From Pseudomonas furukawaii (lineage in GTDB: Bacteria; Pseudomonadota; Gammaproteobacteria; Pseudomonadales; Pseudomonadaceae): a stretch of DNA of 64,000 nt. Location: contig NZ_AP014862.1 in NCBI RefSeq assembly GCF_002355475.1, forward strand, positions 5,766,001 through 5,830,000, in the 5' to 3' direction. The notes below the pieces were generated by a model that was not told where the DNA came from, searched no databases, and saw only the letters and a program-made list of their open reading frames with translations. Shown here piece after piece: positions 27,740-35,978 of this stretch (position 1 is its first letter; every line of letters begins with the position of its first letter). The position numbers and the translations under genes are program-made.

Positions 27740-28669
27740 TCAGCGGGTCATCTTCTTCACGAACACCACCACGAACAGCGCCATGGTGAAGCTGCCGACA
27801 AAGGCCTCGAAGGCGGCGAGCGGCCGCGCCAGCCCGAGAGGGACGATGTCCCCGTAGCCGAGCGTGGTGAAGGTCACCACGCTGTAGTACATGCAGGCCC
27901 CCAGTGCCTCCAGGTTGGTGCGCAGGTCCTGCTCCAGCGAGAAGGCCAGGCGTACCTCGCCGTGGTACACGCCCACCATGAAGTACAGCAAGGCGCAGAC
28001 CAGCACGAACCCGAGCGAGAACAGCACCACCCTGACCGGTTGCTCGCCGTAGCCGCAGAACAGGTCCACCAGCCAGGAAAACAGCCGCTGACCCGACCAG
28101 CGCGGCATCTGCAGGCGGCGCATGACCATTTCGCGATAGAAGAAGCGGCCGGCCTCCTCGAACAACCCCGCCCTTTCCAACTCGATGCGCAGGTTGCGGT
28201 AGACCTCCTCGGCCTGCTGCAACAGGTCCAGCACCAGGGCCGGCTGGCCGCTGCGGCGGGCCTCCCGGGCCTGACGTTCCTGCAGCACCCGATCCCCCCA
28301 GCGCACGTTATCCAGGCGCGCACCCGTGAGCTTCACCCCCAGCAGGTTGGCGTCCCGAAGGTCGGCGCAATGGAGATTGGCATCCCGCAGGTCGGCCTTC
28401 ATCAGGGAGGCGCCCCGCAGGTTGATGGCGAAGAGATGGGCCCCGCGCAGGTCGGCCCGGTAGAGATCGCTCCCGGACAGGTCATAGCCGGCATGGCTGC
28501 CGCGATGCACCAGGTCGAGCCCGGCCAGCCGGCACTTCTTCAGGCAGAACCCCTGCATCGGCACGCCGCAACGCGCCCGCGCCTCCAGCGCCGGCCGGAG
28601 CTCGGGCTCCTCCGCCTTGTCCCGCGTGGCATCCCGCCAGAATCCGTCGTCATGGGGCGCATCGAGCAT
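27740..28669 (-). CDS. Pentapeptide-repeat / two-TM potassium channel fusion
   Basis: This is a 309-residue protein. Residues about 45-125 are A(D/N)Lxx pentapeptide repeats ([18 protein letters not shown] and following), predicted to form a right-handed beta-helix. A helical linker (about 130-185) follows, then a two-helix pore module (about 200-305) with the potassium selectivity filter TTLGYGD. The filter matches true K+ channels, so ion conduction is likely. The pentapeptide part presumably sits in the cytoplasm where other channels carry RCK or cyclic-nucleotide domains, and may act in gating or tethering. Confidence 0.88.
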   Translation of the reverse strand: MLDAPHDDGFWRDATRDKAEEPELRPALEARARCGVPMQGFCLKKCRLAGLDLVHRGSHAGYDLSGSDLYRADLRGAHLFAINLRGASLMKADLRDANLHCADLRDANLLGVKLTGARLDNVRWGDRVLQERQAREARRSGQPALVLDLLQQAEEVYRNLRIELERAGLFEEAGRFFYREMVMRRLQMPRWSGQRLFSWLVDLFCGYGEQPVRVVLFSLGFVLVCALLYFMVGVYHGEVRLAFSLEQDLRTNLEALGACMYYSVVTFTTLGYGDIVPLGLARPLAAFEAFVGSFTMALFVVVFVKKMTR

Positions 28670-28773
28670 GCTGGCTAACCCTGGGGTCCGGGATGTTCAG
28701 ACTAGTCCAGGCGATGACGGGCCGTAAGGACGCGCATTCATTCGAAGCCGGGGAACCCGGCCCGCAGTCCGGA

Positions 28774-29688
28774 TCAGCCCCTGGCGGCGGAGATCACCCG
28801 CTTCGCCAGGCTCACCGCCGCCAGTACCAGCGCCCCGGCGAGGATGCCGGCAAGGCCGTCCACCAGGACCTGCACCAGCCAGGACAGGCCACCGGCCGCC
28901 GCCAGCAGGGGCTCCAGGAGGTGATGAGCGGCCGGAATGCCGTGCAGGATGATGCTGCCGCCCACCAGGAACATGGCGGCGGTACCCAGCACCGAGAGCC
29001 CCTTCATCATCCAGGGGGCGGCGGCGAGGATGCCGCGACCCAGGGTCCGCGCCGCATCGCCCTGCTGACGCACCAGGTAGAAGCCCAGGTCGTCCAGCTT
29101 GACGATACCGGCGACCAGTCCGTAGACACCGACGGTCATGATCAGGGCAATCCCCACCAGTACCGCCACCTGGGTTCCGAAGGGCGCGGCGGACACGGTG
29201 CCGAGGGTGATGACGATGATCTCGGCGGACAGGATGAAGTCGGTGCGGATGGCCCCCTTGATCTTGTCCTTCTCCATGGCCACCAGGTCCAGTTCCGGGT
29301 CGGCCAGGGCCTCGGTTCTCGCCGCATGGGCGTGCTCGTCCTCCTCGCGGCTGTGCAGCCACTTGTGGGCCAGCTTCTCGAACCCCTCGAAACAGAGGAA
29401 GGCGCCCCCCAACATCAGCAGCGGCACCACAGCCCAGGGCGCGAAGGCACTGATGAGCAATGCGGCGGGCACCAGGATGGCCTTGTTCAGCATCGACCCC
29501 CTGGCCACCGCCCAGACCACCGGCAACTCCCGGTCGGCCCGAACGCCGCTGACCTGCTGGGCGTTCAACGCCAGGTCATCCCCCAGGACCCCGGCGGTCT
29601 TCTTGGCGGCGACCTTGGTCATCACCGAAATGTCATCGAGCAGGGTCGCGATATCGTCGATCAGGGTCAGCAGGCTGGCTCCGGCCAT
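28774..29688 (-). CDS. DUF808 (YedI-like) inner-membrane protein
   Basis: This 304-residue protein begins [19 protein letters not shown], the strongly conserved opening of DUF808/YedI, followed by [15 protein letters not shown] and about six membrane helices. No activity is known. ATG 29688 has AAGGA upstream; the longer reading upstream runs through a terminator and is rejected. It stands alone between two terminator-flanked genes. Confidence 0.9.
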   Translation of the reverse strand: MAGASLLTLIDDIATLLDDISVMTKVAAKKTAGVLGDDLALNAQQVSGVRADRELPVVWAVARGSMLNKAILVPAALLISAFAPWAVVPLLMLGGAFLCFEGFEKLAHKWLHSREEDEHAHAARTEALADPELDLVAMEKDKIKGAIRTDFILSAEIIVITLGTVSAAPFGTQVAVLVGIALIMTVGVYGLVAGIVKLDDLGFYLVRQQGDAARTLGRGILAAAPWMMKGLSVLGTAAMFLVGGSIILHGIPAAHHLLEPLLAAAGGLSWLVQVLVDGLAGILAGALVLAAVSLAKRVISAARG

Positions 29689-29745
29689 GGTGGGTCCTTG
29701 CAGAGGGAATGGGAAAGGCGCTGGACGGCGCAGGCGAACTACAGA

Positions 29746-29780
29746 CAAAAACGCCCCGCCGGTCAACCCGGCGAGGCGTC
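29746..29780 (-). terminator. Rho-independent terminator of the 161-residue gene
   Basis: Read on the minus strand, an ACGCCTCGCCGGG/CCGGCGGGGCGT stem with a short loop is followed by TTTTTGT. It ends the transcript of the gene at 29823-30308 and separates it from the DUF808 gene. Confidence 0.8.
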
Positions 29781-29822
29781 CTGGACGTGGCCCCAATCGG
29801 ACCGCTCCACCTCGGTTCGGCC

Positions 29823-30308
29823 TCAGGCGATCACCCCGAGGGCATCCATGGCCCGCGCGTAGTGTCGATCCCACCCCCGCCGATCGCGGGTCGCCGGGCA
29901 CCAGGCCCGGCAATACAGGTCCCAGGCTTCCGCCACCTCCCCCACGGCGGGCAGGCGCTCGCCCTCGACATGCAATCGCAGGCGAGCGAAGACCGCGGCC
30001 AGCAGGTCGTCATGCTCCAGCTCGGCGAATACCCGTTCCTCGATGGGCGGCACGCTGCGAAGGTCGCAGGCCGCCACCGCCAGGGGCGCGGTCCCCGGAT
30101 GCCGCAACACGGCGCCGACCATGTCGTCCTCCGGCCCCATGCGCCAGAAGCCACGCTCGGGCCCCGATGCCGGGCGTCGTTCGAGGAAGTCGCTTTCCTC
30201 AAGACCGATGGCCAGCAACATCAGCTCGGCACGATTGCCGCCCAACCCCGGCGGCAGCAGGTCCAGGGCCGGTTCGATGATGATCCGACGAATCTTCTCC
30301 AGGTTCAT
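29823..30308 (-). CDS. Hypothetical protein resembling small phage lysis/tail-region proteins
   Basis: This 161-residue soluble protein begins [19 protein letters not shown], with [14 protein letters not shown] and [13 protein letters not shown] next. This pattern (a repeated glutamate after a helix, then a GxxRGFWQF-like segment) reminds me of small proteins in Pseudomonas phage genomes that look lysozyme-like. I cannot confirm this. A strong GGAGGAG precedes ATG 30308. There is no signal peptide. It forms its own unit with a terminator. Confidence 0.6.
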   Translation of the reverse strand: MNLEKIRRIIIEPALDLLPPGLGGNRAELMLLAIGLEESDFLERRPASGPERGFWRMGPEDDMVGAVLRHPGTAPLAVAACDLRSVPPIEERVFAELEHDDLLAAVFARLRLHVEGERLPAVGEVAEAWDLYCRAWCPATRDRRGWDRHYARAMDALGVIA

Positions 30309-30507
30309 GTGCCTCTCCTCCTTACCAGGGCGGCCCGACAAGGCCGCGATGCTCGAGGAGGGGACCACAACACGAGTGGAGGATTACTTCAACCCATCAC
30401 CCCGGGCCGGCGCCCTTTCTCACAATGCCCTGCTCAGGCGACCGACGCGGAGACCGCTTTGACAGCGACACGCGGCAGTCGCCGGAGAGCGGCGGGGAGA
30501 TTCGGGA

Positions 30508-32271
30508 TCACCCCTGGGGGCGCTTGCCGGGCAGGGCGCCGCTGACCACCTCGATATCGGCGGGCCTGGCCTTGGGCTTGATCAGGCTGAAATCGATCAG
30601 GGCCTTGGGCCGGTAAGGGTCGCCGATCAGCAGCGGACGTGCCTGGAACCCGTTGTTGACCAGGCTGCGACTCGGGTCGAAGCCATCGAAGCGGATGCCC
30701 GCCAGGTCGGACCAGGTGTGGATGAAGCTGGAGCTGCTGTAGGGTCGGCCCAGGTTGGCGGACAGGTCCAGGGGATGGCTCTCGCGCCACTGCGGCGAAC
30801 GCCAGAGCATGAAGGGAATGGTGTACATGGGCGCGGTCGGTGCCGCCTCGTTGCGGCCCAACACCTCCGGGTGCTCCGGATCGAACACCGCCTCGCCATG
30901 ATCCGACAGGTAGAGCAGGAAACCGTTGGACTGCTGGCTGGAGAAACGCTGGATCAGGCTCGACACAACCTGATCGTTGAACAGCACGGCGTTGTCGTAG
31001 CTGTTGTAGGTGGGCAGTTGGTCGTCGGTGACGCTGGCCGGCACGCCCTGGCGGTCGGTGAAACGCTCGTACTCCGGCGGATAGCGGTACTGGTAGCTCA
31101 TGTGGGTGCCCAGCAGGTGGACCACGATGAACTTGCGCGGCGCCGGGTCGGCCAGGACCTTCTCGAACGGCGGCAGCACATCGTCGTCGTACTGGCGGGC
31201 ATTCTGGTTGCGGTTGTTGTTCAGGTAGAACTGCTCATCCGCCTGCTTGGAGAAGGTGGTGAGCATGGTATTGCGCTTGGTGAGCGTCTGCTGGTTGGTG
31301 ATCCAGTAGGTCTTGTAGCCGGCCTGCTTCATCAGGTTCACCAGGGACGGCTTGCTCAGGTAGAGGTCGGGGTTCTGCTCGTCGGCGAAGGTCAGCACCT
31401 GCTGCAACGCCTCGATGGTGTAGGGGCGCGGCGTAATGACGTTGTCGAACACATCCAGCTGGTCGCGGATGCGGTCGAGGTTCGGCGTGGTCGGGCGTGG
31501 GTAGCCGTAGAGGCTCATGCGCTGACGATTGGTGGACTCGCCGATCACCAGCACCAGGGTCGCCGGCTGAGCGGCATTCTCGTCCTTGAGGTTGGCCAGC
31601 GGCGCGATGCGCTTGTTGCCTTCCAGCAGGTCATGCATCTCGGCCAGTTGCTGGCGGTACTGACGGTAGCCCACCACGAGCTGCCAGGGCACCGCCGGCT
31701 CCATGCGCTTCTCGAAGCTGTCCCGGGCCATGGCGAACGTGGGGTTCTCCAGCCCCTGCTTCACCGCCGGGTAGCCGACGGTGGCGGCCAGTACCGCCAG
31801 GCTCGCCAATAGCGCGCGGCGTTTCGGCAAGTAGACCGGGCGGATGCGAGTCCAGAGCAGCACGGCGCCCGCCGCGTAGGCGAGGAAGACCGGCACCATC
31901 CACCAGGCGAAATACTGCGCAAGGTACTCCGAGCCCTCGGCCACGTTCGACTCGAACAGGATGAAGATGACGCTCTGGGAGAACTCCTGCCCGTAGACCA
32001 GGAAATAGCCGAAGGCCGGCAACGATGCGAGCCAGAGCAACAGGCCGAGGACACCGGCGATGCTGCGGGTACGCGAGGGGAACAGCAGCACGGGGACCAG
32101 CCACACCGCACTCAGCAGGAAGGCCTGGCGAAACCCGGTGAAACCACTGGTGCCGGTCACCTGGATCAGCATCTGGGTCACGCCGGAGAAGTACCAGAAG
32201 AAGAGAAAGAGCCAGCCCAGCCCGGCCCAGTCGACTGGCCGTCCCTCGGCCCGGGGTGCGTTCGACGACAT
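30508..32271 (-). CDS. cptA: Phosphoethanolamine transferase CptA
   Basis: This inner-membrane enzyme adds phosphoethanolamine to the lipopolysaccharide core, using phosphatidylethanolamine. The 587-residue protein has five N-terminal membrane helices (about 15-180) and a periplasmic alkaline-phosphatase/sulphatase-type domain. VIGESTNRQRMSLYGYPRP contains the nucleophile threonine and a metal-binding glutamate; HLLGTHMSY and YLSDHGE supply further zinc ligands. ATG 32271 is preferred over the TTG one codon earlier. It sits next to the CDI island but has normal GC, so it belongs to the core. Confidence 0.9.
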   Translation of the reverse strand: MSSNAPRAEGRPVDWAGLGWLFLFFWYFSGVTQMLIQVTGTSGFTGFRQAFLLSAVWLVPVLLFPSRTRSIAGVLGLLLWLASLPAFGYFLVYGQEFSQSVIFILFESNVAEGSEYLAQYFAWWMVPVFLAYAAGAVLLWTRIRPVYLPKRRALLASLAVLAATVGYPAVKQGLENPTFAMARDSFEKRMEPAVPWQLVVGYRQYRQQLAEMHDLLEGNKRIAPLANLKDENAAQPATLVLVIGESTNRQRMSLYGYPRPTTPNLDRIRDQLDVFDNVITPRPYTIEALQQVLTFADEQNPDLYLSKPSLVNLMKQAGYKTYWITNQQTLTKRNTMLTTFSKQADEQFYLNNNRNQNARQYDDDVLPPFEKVLADPAPRKFIVVHLLGTHMSYQYRYPPEYERFTDRQGVPASVTDDQLPTYNSYDNAVLFNDQVVSSLIQRFSSQQSNGFLLYLSDHGEAVFDPEHPEVLGRNEAAPTAPMYTIPFMLWRSPQWRESHPLDLSANLGRPYSSSSFIHTWSDLAGIRFDGFDPSRSLVNNGFQARPLLIGDPYRPKALIDFSLIKPKARPADIEVVSGALPGKRPQG

Positions 32272-32448
32272 CAAGTTCCGTCCCTCTCACGCCCTTGCGG
32301 GCAGGTAAATTGGTCGGACTATGACCGTGAAGATGTGAAAACTTCGTCAAGAAAATTGCTACCACCCCCACGCCCTTGCCACAGATCAGCGCGCCGGCGC
32401 CGTCCGGGGTCTAACCTTCAGGCGAACTCACAGGACAAGGAGTCCCCG

Positions 32449-32613
32449 ATGGACGACCTTCACCTCATGATCGTGCTGCTGATCTCGGGTTTTCTGCTGC
32501 TGGGGATAGGGTTCAGCAACCGGGAGAAGGAATGGGGCATATGGCTGACGGGCCTGGGCACCGTCTCGATGTTCGCGCCCATCGTGCTGAAGATGATGAT
32601 CGAGTTGGCGTGA
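32449..32613 (+). CDS. Small membrane protein, 54 residues
   Basis: AAGGAG precedes the ATG at 32449. The product has two hydrophobic segments, HLMIVLLISGFLLLGIGF and IWLTGLGTVSMFAPIVL, joined by a charged NREKEWG loop, suggesting a helical hairpin in the inner membrane. I recognise no family. It is divergent from cptA and ends just before the low-GC toxin tail of the CDI island, so it marks the island's left edge. Confidence 0.7.
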   Translation: MDDLHLMIVLLISGFLLLGIGFSNREKEWGIWLTGLGTVSMFAPIVLKMMIELA

Positions 32614-32625
32614 GCGGTACGCTGG

Positions 32626-32943
32626 TCAGTCGTCCTCGGGCCTCACCAGCGGGTCACTGGGAGCCTCGGCAATAGAGGTATCAGATTGGTCATCAAGCAA
32701 CAGGCATACGCCTCGATGCCAAAATTCGCGAGGGTCAGCCAAGTAGCGTTGAACGGCTGCCACCTCCGCAAACACAACCTGCCGGTTGTGACCTCGCTGC
32801 ACGATGGGATCGTGGATAGTTTGGTAACAACATTCGCCCAATCCTGGGAACAATAGCCTACCCCGTACAGATGTGTGAGCTGACTGCAGCTCATTCTTAG
32901 AGTAGAAAAATAAACATGCCCCTTTTTTACCCCATATTCTCAC
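32626..32943 (-). CDS. Unrecognised 105-residue ORF, possible last orphan toxin cassette
   Basis: The frame is open directly after the immunity gene stop at 32956 and has a GTG at 32943. It starts VRIWGKKGACLF; WGKKG corresponds in position and partly in DNA to the FGPKG junction motif of the other cassettes. The middle has HDPIVQRGHNRQVVFAEVAAV, and the tail is acidic. It may be an orphan CdiA C-terminus without an immunity partner, or an immunity-like protein. An 83-residue alternative frame is less convincing. Confidence 0.4.
   Translation of the reverse strand: MRIWGKKGACLFFYSKNELQSAHTSVRGRLLFPGLGECCYQTIHDPIVQRGHNRQVVFAEVAAVQRYLADPREFWHRGVCLLLDDQSDTSIAEAPSDPLVRPEDD
32921..32936 (-). repeat. 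Degenerate copy of the cassette junction motif
   Basis: CCTTTTTTACCCCATA matches CCTTTTGGACCAAATA of the 35160 copy at 12 of 16 positions and lies, like the others, right after an immunity gene. Confidence 0.4.
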
Positions 32944-32955
32944 CCCTATTTCACC

Positions 32956-33276
32956 TTAAAACACTTCATGCCTAATAAACTTAAACCCCCCACCCTGCCT
33001 AATGGCTTCCTCTATATAAGAAGATCGCTCCGTAGCATTCACATAGAGCAATATCGTATAGTCCGGGCAGCTTTGCTCTACCGGGCCACCATCAAAAGGA
33101 TCAACATTCACCTTGAGAACAATATGCTCTGAATTACTTTCACCCCACATATAGTAAGCCCCTTGATAAGAACTGTCTCTTTCCTCGAAAGCAACACCCA
33201 ACACTCTCTCCACACGTTCTCTCGCAGAAGAAAGGCATAACCCTTTCGCACCATATAGATCATATGCAATAGTCAT
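32956..33276 (-). CDS. Probable immunity protein, 106 residues
   Basis: A small acidic protein (MTIAYDLYGAKGLCL...) with AYYMWGESNSEHIVLKVN and an ILLYVNATERSSYIEEAI C-terminus. Its ATG overlaps the last codon and stop of the preceding toxin frame (33273-33276, ATGA), the usual toxin-immunity coupling. I do not know the family. The frame is intact although the toxin before it is broken. Confidence 0.65.
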   Translation of the reverse strand: MTIAYDLYGAKGLCLSSARERVERVLGVAFEERDSSYQGAYYMWGESNSEHIVLKVNVDPFDGGPVEQSCPDYTILLYVNATERSSYIEEAIRQGGGFKFIRHEVF

Positions 33277-33726
33277 TTCGGCAAAACCACGCCTGGAGCA
33301 CGACTTGAGGCTGTTGCGGCGGATTCATAAATCATGAAATCAACCTCACGCCCTGCCTGAGCGCTCAGCTTAATCGACAAATCCTTTAGGCCAAGAGCCT
33401 GCAAGTCCCTTGCACTCAATGACCCTGTACGAGTGCCAAGCCTCACCTCTCTGCCCTCGAATAGCAATGGTCTTCGGCGAACTATCAAGATAGTAGACCG
33501 TACCATCAACAGCTTGGCGGCGCTCAATTGCTGGATTGGAAGCGATTTTTTCTACAAAACTTTGGAATTGGCTTTTTGTGCTGATGCCAAGATCAGCAAA
33601 CTCTTGCCGTTCGACTACATGCTTCTGGAATGCATGGCCGCTCGCCACCTCCTCAGCCAAGAGCTAAGAATTGAGCCAGCCCTGATTGATAGCGCTTTCT
33701 GCGCCGGCGCTACCTTTTGCACCAAA
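33273..33726 (-). pseudogene. Orphan CdiA C-terminal toxin, broken by a stop and a frameshift
   Basis: Starting at the junction motif (FGAKG) immediately after the DUF2247 gene, the frame reads FGAKGSAGAESAINQGWLNS, meets TAG near 33665, then continues LAEEVASGHAFQKHVVERQ, a common opening of BECR-fold ribonuclease toxins in CdiA C-termini. Near 33455 the protein-like reading moves to another frame that ends ...PGVVLPK, overlapping the immunity ATG. A nonsense mutation and an indel therefore separate it from a working toxin. Confidence 0.65.
33713..33726 (-). repeat. Cassette junction motif, copy 3
   Basis: CCTTTTGCACCAAA, one base different from the other two copies, begins directly at the DUF2247 stop codon and encodes FGAKG on the minus strand. 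Confidence 0.65.
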
Positions 33727-34221
33727 TTATCCGGAGCGACTAGCCTGAAGCTCCTTTCTAAATAACTCCAACATATTGGACCAATTTTTATAAAGTTGAT
33801 CCTCACCCTCCAAATAAGGGTCCGCCGCCGGCATATACCGGACAATAGGAGCAACAGACTCCGGATACTCAAAATCCGCATATAGCTCTTCAACAACCCC
33901 CAATGGATCTTGATATCTATCCTTATTCATAAAGACCCACAGAAAAATCAAGAACATCCACGCCTTCTCTGAGCCCTTGACATCTTGCACATCCTTAACT
34001 GCGAGGCGACTAACGCACTCCTGAACATCATTGGCATCATCGCCAGTCAGGCAGGCCAGCTCATACTGCTCCGCAGGAGATTCAGCAGAAAGGCTTTTAG
34101 CGGCATAGTCAACAACTCCTGTCGAACTTAAAAAACCACGATGCAATCCGTAATTAATATCTGCCCAGTTCAACCAAGGCGCTTCTGAAAGGCAGAATCC
34201 ACCATCTAGGACTATATGCAT
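33727..34221 (-). CDS. DUF2247-family immunity protein
   Basis: This 164-residue protein matches DUF2247, common as an immunity gene in polymorphic toxin loci: WLNWADINYGLHRGFLS near residue 17, YELACL, KAWMFLIFLWVF, and DPLGVVEELYADFEYPES with VRYMPAADP near the end. It lies 10 bases after the orphan toxin at 34232. It should neutralise that toxin, or a sibling's version of it, in the cytoplasm. Confidence 0.8.
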   Translation of the reverse strand: MHIVLDGGFCLSEAPWLNWADINYGLHRGFLSSTGVVDYAAKSLSAESPAEQYELACLTGDDANDVQECVSRLAVKDVQDVKGSEKAWMFLIFLWVFMNKDRYQDPLGVVEELYADFEYPESVAPIVRYMPAADPYLEGEDQLYKNWSNMLELFRKELQASRSG

Positions 34222-34231
34222 ACCTGACCTC

Positions 34232-34594
34232 TTATCTTGGCAATCTAGCTGGAGCCTGGTTGGGCACGCCCGTAATTCTTCCGCCGGGGATAAACCTCTG
34301 ATTTGTCAACTCACCCTTCGAATTGACGAGCCACTCGAATATCCCCGACTTGCCATCCACAGCCCCCTTCATCTGGGTAAGGTTATACGACTTTCCATCC
34401 CCGCCACGAATAGTAAAAAGCCGTCCTTTCTCTGGAATCTGGTCAATCACATAACTCGGAGCACGATGAAGAGGGTCATCTTTAAGTGCACTTCAGACCG
34501 GTTGTGCATTTCTTATCTCTTGGGCTGCATAACCTGCTCGCTGCCTCTCGAAAAGAGCCACACTCGATGCAGAGTCCGTCCCTTTTGGACCAAA
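34232..34594 (-). pseudogene. Orphan CdiA C-terminal toxin with internal stop, partner of DUF2247
   Basis: The reading starts at FGPKG five bases after the DUF4926 gene stop, runs ALFERQRAGYAAQEIRNA, hits TGA near 34488, and continues SALKDDPLHRAPSYVIDQIP to a C-terminus containing IFEWLVNSKGELTNQRFIPG. The parts before and after the TGA look like one protein, so a sense codon (perhaps glycine) has probably become a stop. The last 72 codons alone could start at GTG 34450. Confidence 0.6.
34581..34594 (-). repeat. Cassette junction motif, copy 2
   Basis: CCTTTTGGACCAAA, identical to the copy at 35160, encodes FGPKG five bases after the DUF4926 stop codon. Confidence 0.65.
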
Positions 34595-34598
34595 GGGA

Positions 34599-34796
34599 TT
34601 ACTTCACAACCTCAAACTGTGATGATCTCAGTGCCAACTGCGCAACAGTGACACCTTCCTCATCGCAAAATTCAACTTCATAAGCTTCCTCTGGCTCCGA
34701 GAAGACGGCAACTATCACCCCGAGACTACCACTACAAAGGCCCTCAGAAGGAATGTCCTCCAACAAGCGTACGACTTCATTAATTTCTAGAGACAT
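34599..34796 (-). CDS. DUF4926-family immunity protein
   Basis: A 65-residue protein (MSLEINEVVRLLEDIPSEGL...) with the DUF4926 pattern: LLEDIPxEGL, GSLGVIVAVF, then EAYEVEFCDEEG. DUF4926 proteins commonly neighbour DUF6883 toxins, which is the case here. ATG 34796 overlaps the end of the toxin frame by 10 bases. The frame is intact. Confidence 0.75.
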   Translation of the reverse strand: MSLEINEVVRLLEDIPSEGLCSGSLGVIVAVFSEPEEAYEVEFCDEEGVTVAQLALRSSQFEVVK

Positions 34797-35356
34797 AGAA
34801 ACCACTTCACAAAAATTGTTGTCAACTCTGGAGTATTTGAGCCGGGCTTATAAATCCACCCACTTCTAACGACCGCACTTCCATTCGGCCCTGCAACAGG
34901 AATGTCGACAGTAAAACGAGCACCATATTGATCTACCTTCCCTGGAATTGGTGTGTTTTTCATTACCCCTTCCTGAAGCTGCTTCATCAGCAGATCCGAG
35001 TTACCCTTCGTAAATCCAAGCACAGATTCAAAGACACGAGCCTTGTTACCACCAACGGGGTGATCTGGATTCAATGCATAATCCGTTAGCTTGCGCGGAT
35101 CAATGACCGCACGATTGGCACCTACAAGTGAATGAGCACCTTCGACAAGCTCTGGAACTCCTTTTGGACCAAATAGCCCGCCCGCTGCCGCCAGTATGCT
35201 GCTGAGTAAGCCCGCATTTTCTGCCGAAAGCCCTTTGCCTTCGAGAGAAAGCTGCGTCCCGACCTGAGTCAGCGCGCTTATTGCGCTGGTGTTTTGCAGT
35301 TGATAGCGATGCAGATCCTTCTTGAACAGCGACGGAATGCTGTCATCGAAATACAT
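34787..35356 (-). CDS. Orphan CdiA pre-toxin segment plus DUF6883 toxin
   Basis: The first about 65 residues (FKKDLHRYQLQNTSAISALT ... NAGLLSSILAAAGGLFGPKG) are the pre-toxin region of a CdiA-type protein. The rest, with DPRKLTDYALNPDHPVGG and VFESVLGF, resembles DUF6883, a polymorphic-toxin domain paired with DUF4926. No signal peptide or good ribosome site exists; the ATG at 35356 continues a recombinase frame. It is best seen as a silent cassette that could replace the cdiA end by recombination. Confidence 0.7.
   Translation of the reverse strand: MYFDDSIPSLFKKDLHRYQLQNTSAISALTQVGTQLSLEGKGLSAENAGLLSSILAAAGGLFGPKGVPELVEGAHSLVGANRAVIDPRKLTDYALNPDHPVGGNKARVFESVLGFTKGNSDLLMKQLQEGVMKNTPIPGKVDQYGARFTVDIPVAGPNGSAVVRSGWIYKPGSNTPELTTIFVKWFLCL
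35160..35173 (-). repeat. Cassette junction motif, copy 1
   Basis: CCTTTTGGACCAAA lies inside the pre-toxin region and encodes FGPKG at the border between shared and variable sequence. The same DNA recurs at the starts of the next cassettes. Confidence 0.65.
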
Positions 35357-35880
35357 CCTGGCAAGACGTTCACCGATGGGTGATCATCCGGTCTTTTTTG
35401 CCTTTTCCCTGGCGAATCATCACCGTCCCACGTTCGTAATCAATGCTGCTCCAGCTCAAGTTAATAAGTTCCATGCGGCGCATGCCGGTGCTGTAAAGCG
35501 TTTCCAACATGGTCCGGTCACACACGCCGGTGAAGATGGCCACGTCCGGCACGTTGAAGATTTTGTCCACCTCGTCGCTGCTCAGAATATGTATCGGCAA
35601 GCGCTGTTCCATCCTCGGCAGATCGAGGTCGGCAGCGGGGTTATAAAGCAGACGACTGCTCTTGGTCAGTCATTTAAACCACACCCGTATCGGCATGGTT
35701 CGTTCTGTTTGGCCGCGGGCCGACAGCGGTTCGCCGTCGGCTTCTTGATACACAAAAAGATGCCGCTAGTAACACTCCAAAGTCGGCCGAGTAATCTCCT
35801 GCGGCAGAGTCAAACCACGTTCGTCACACCAGCGGATAAAAGCGATCAGCAGATCCTCGCGTTTGCTCAGGGTATGAGGT
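35357..35880 (-). pseudogene. Tyrosine recombinase remnant fused to a toxin cassette
   Basis: One minus-strand frame reads LSKREDLLIAFIRWCDERGL, a TAG, RHLFVYQEADGEPLSARGQT, a TGA in place of Trp, then SRLLYNPAADLDLPRMEQRLP and TLYSTGMRRMELINLSW, which is the core-binding and early catalytic part of a XerC-like integrase up to KGKKDRMI. An extra A then shifts the frame; correcting it gives PIGERLARM and leads straight into the DUF6883 cassette at 35356. The catalytic His-x-x-Arg and Tyr are missing. This relic fills the 366-base stretch (35613-35978) that otherwise lacks an intact gene. Confidence 0.75.
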
Positions 35881-35937
35881 GACCGAGAACGTTAAAGTTC
35901 GAGTAATGAAAGGATGCCTGGCAATTACGGCGGAGCA

Positions 35938-35972
35938 ATAAAAATAATCCCCGACGAAAGCCGGGGGATTAT
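35938..35972 (-). terminator. Terminator after the 151-residue immunity gene
   Basis: ATAATCCCC and GGGGATTAT form a stem just beyond the stop at 35979; on the minus strand a run ATTTTTATT follows. It ends the first orphan block before the recombinase relic. Confidence 0.65.
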
Positions 35973-35978
35973 CTTTCA

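Noticed and set aside
29138-30280. Plus-strand frame across the DUF808 and 161-residue genes
   Set aside because: It crosses a terminator and two well-supported minus-strand genes and has arginine/proline-rich noise composition.
32643-32894. 83-codon alternative frame in the 32.6-32.9 kb region
   Set aside because: Less protein-like than the 105-codon frame, which also continues in phase from the upstream immunity gene and carries the junction motif.
35370-35612. Intact short integrase gene
   Set aside because: The frame lacks the catalytic His-x-x-Arg and Tyr and continues beyond stops on both sides in recognisable recombinase sequence.
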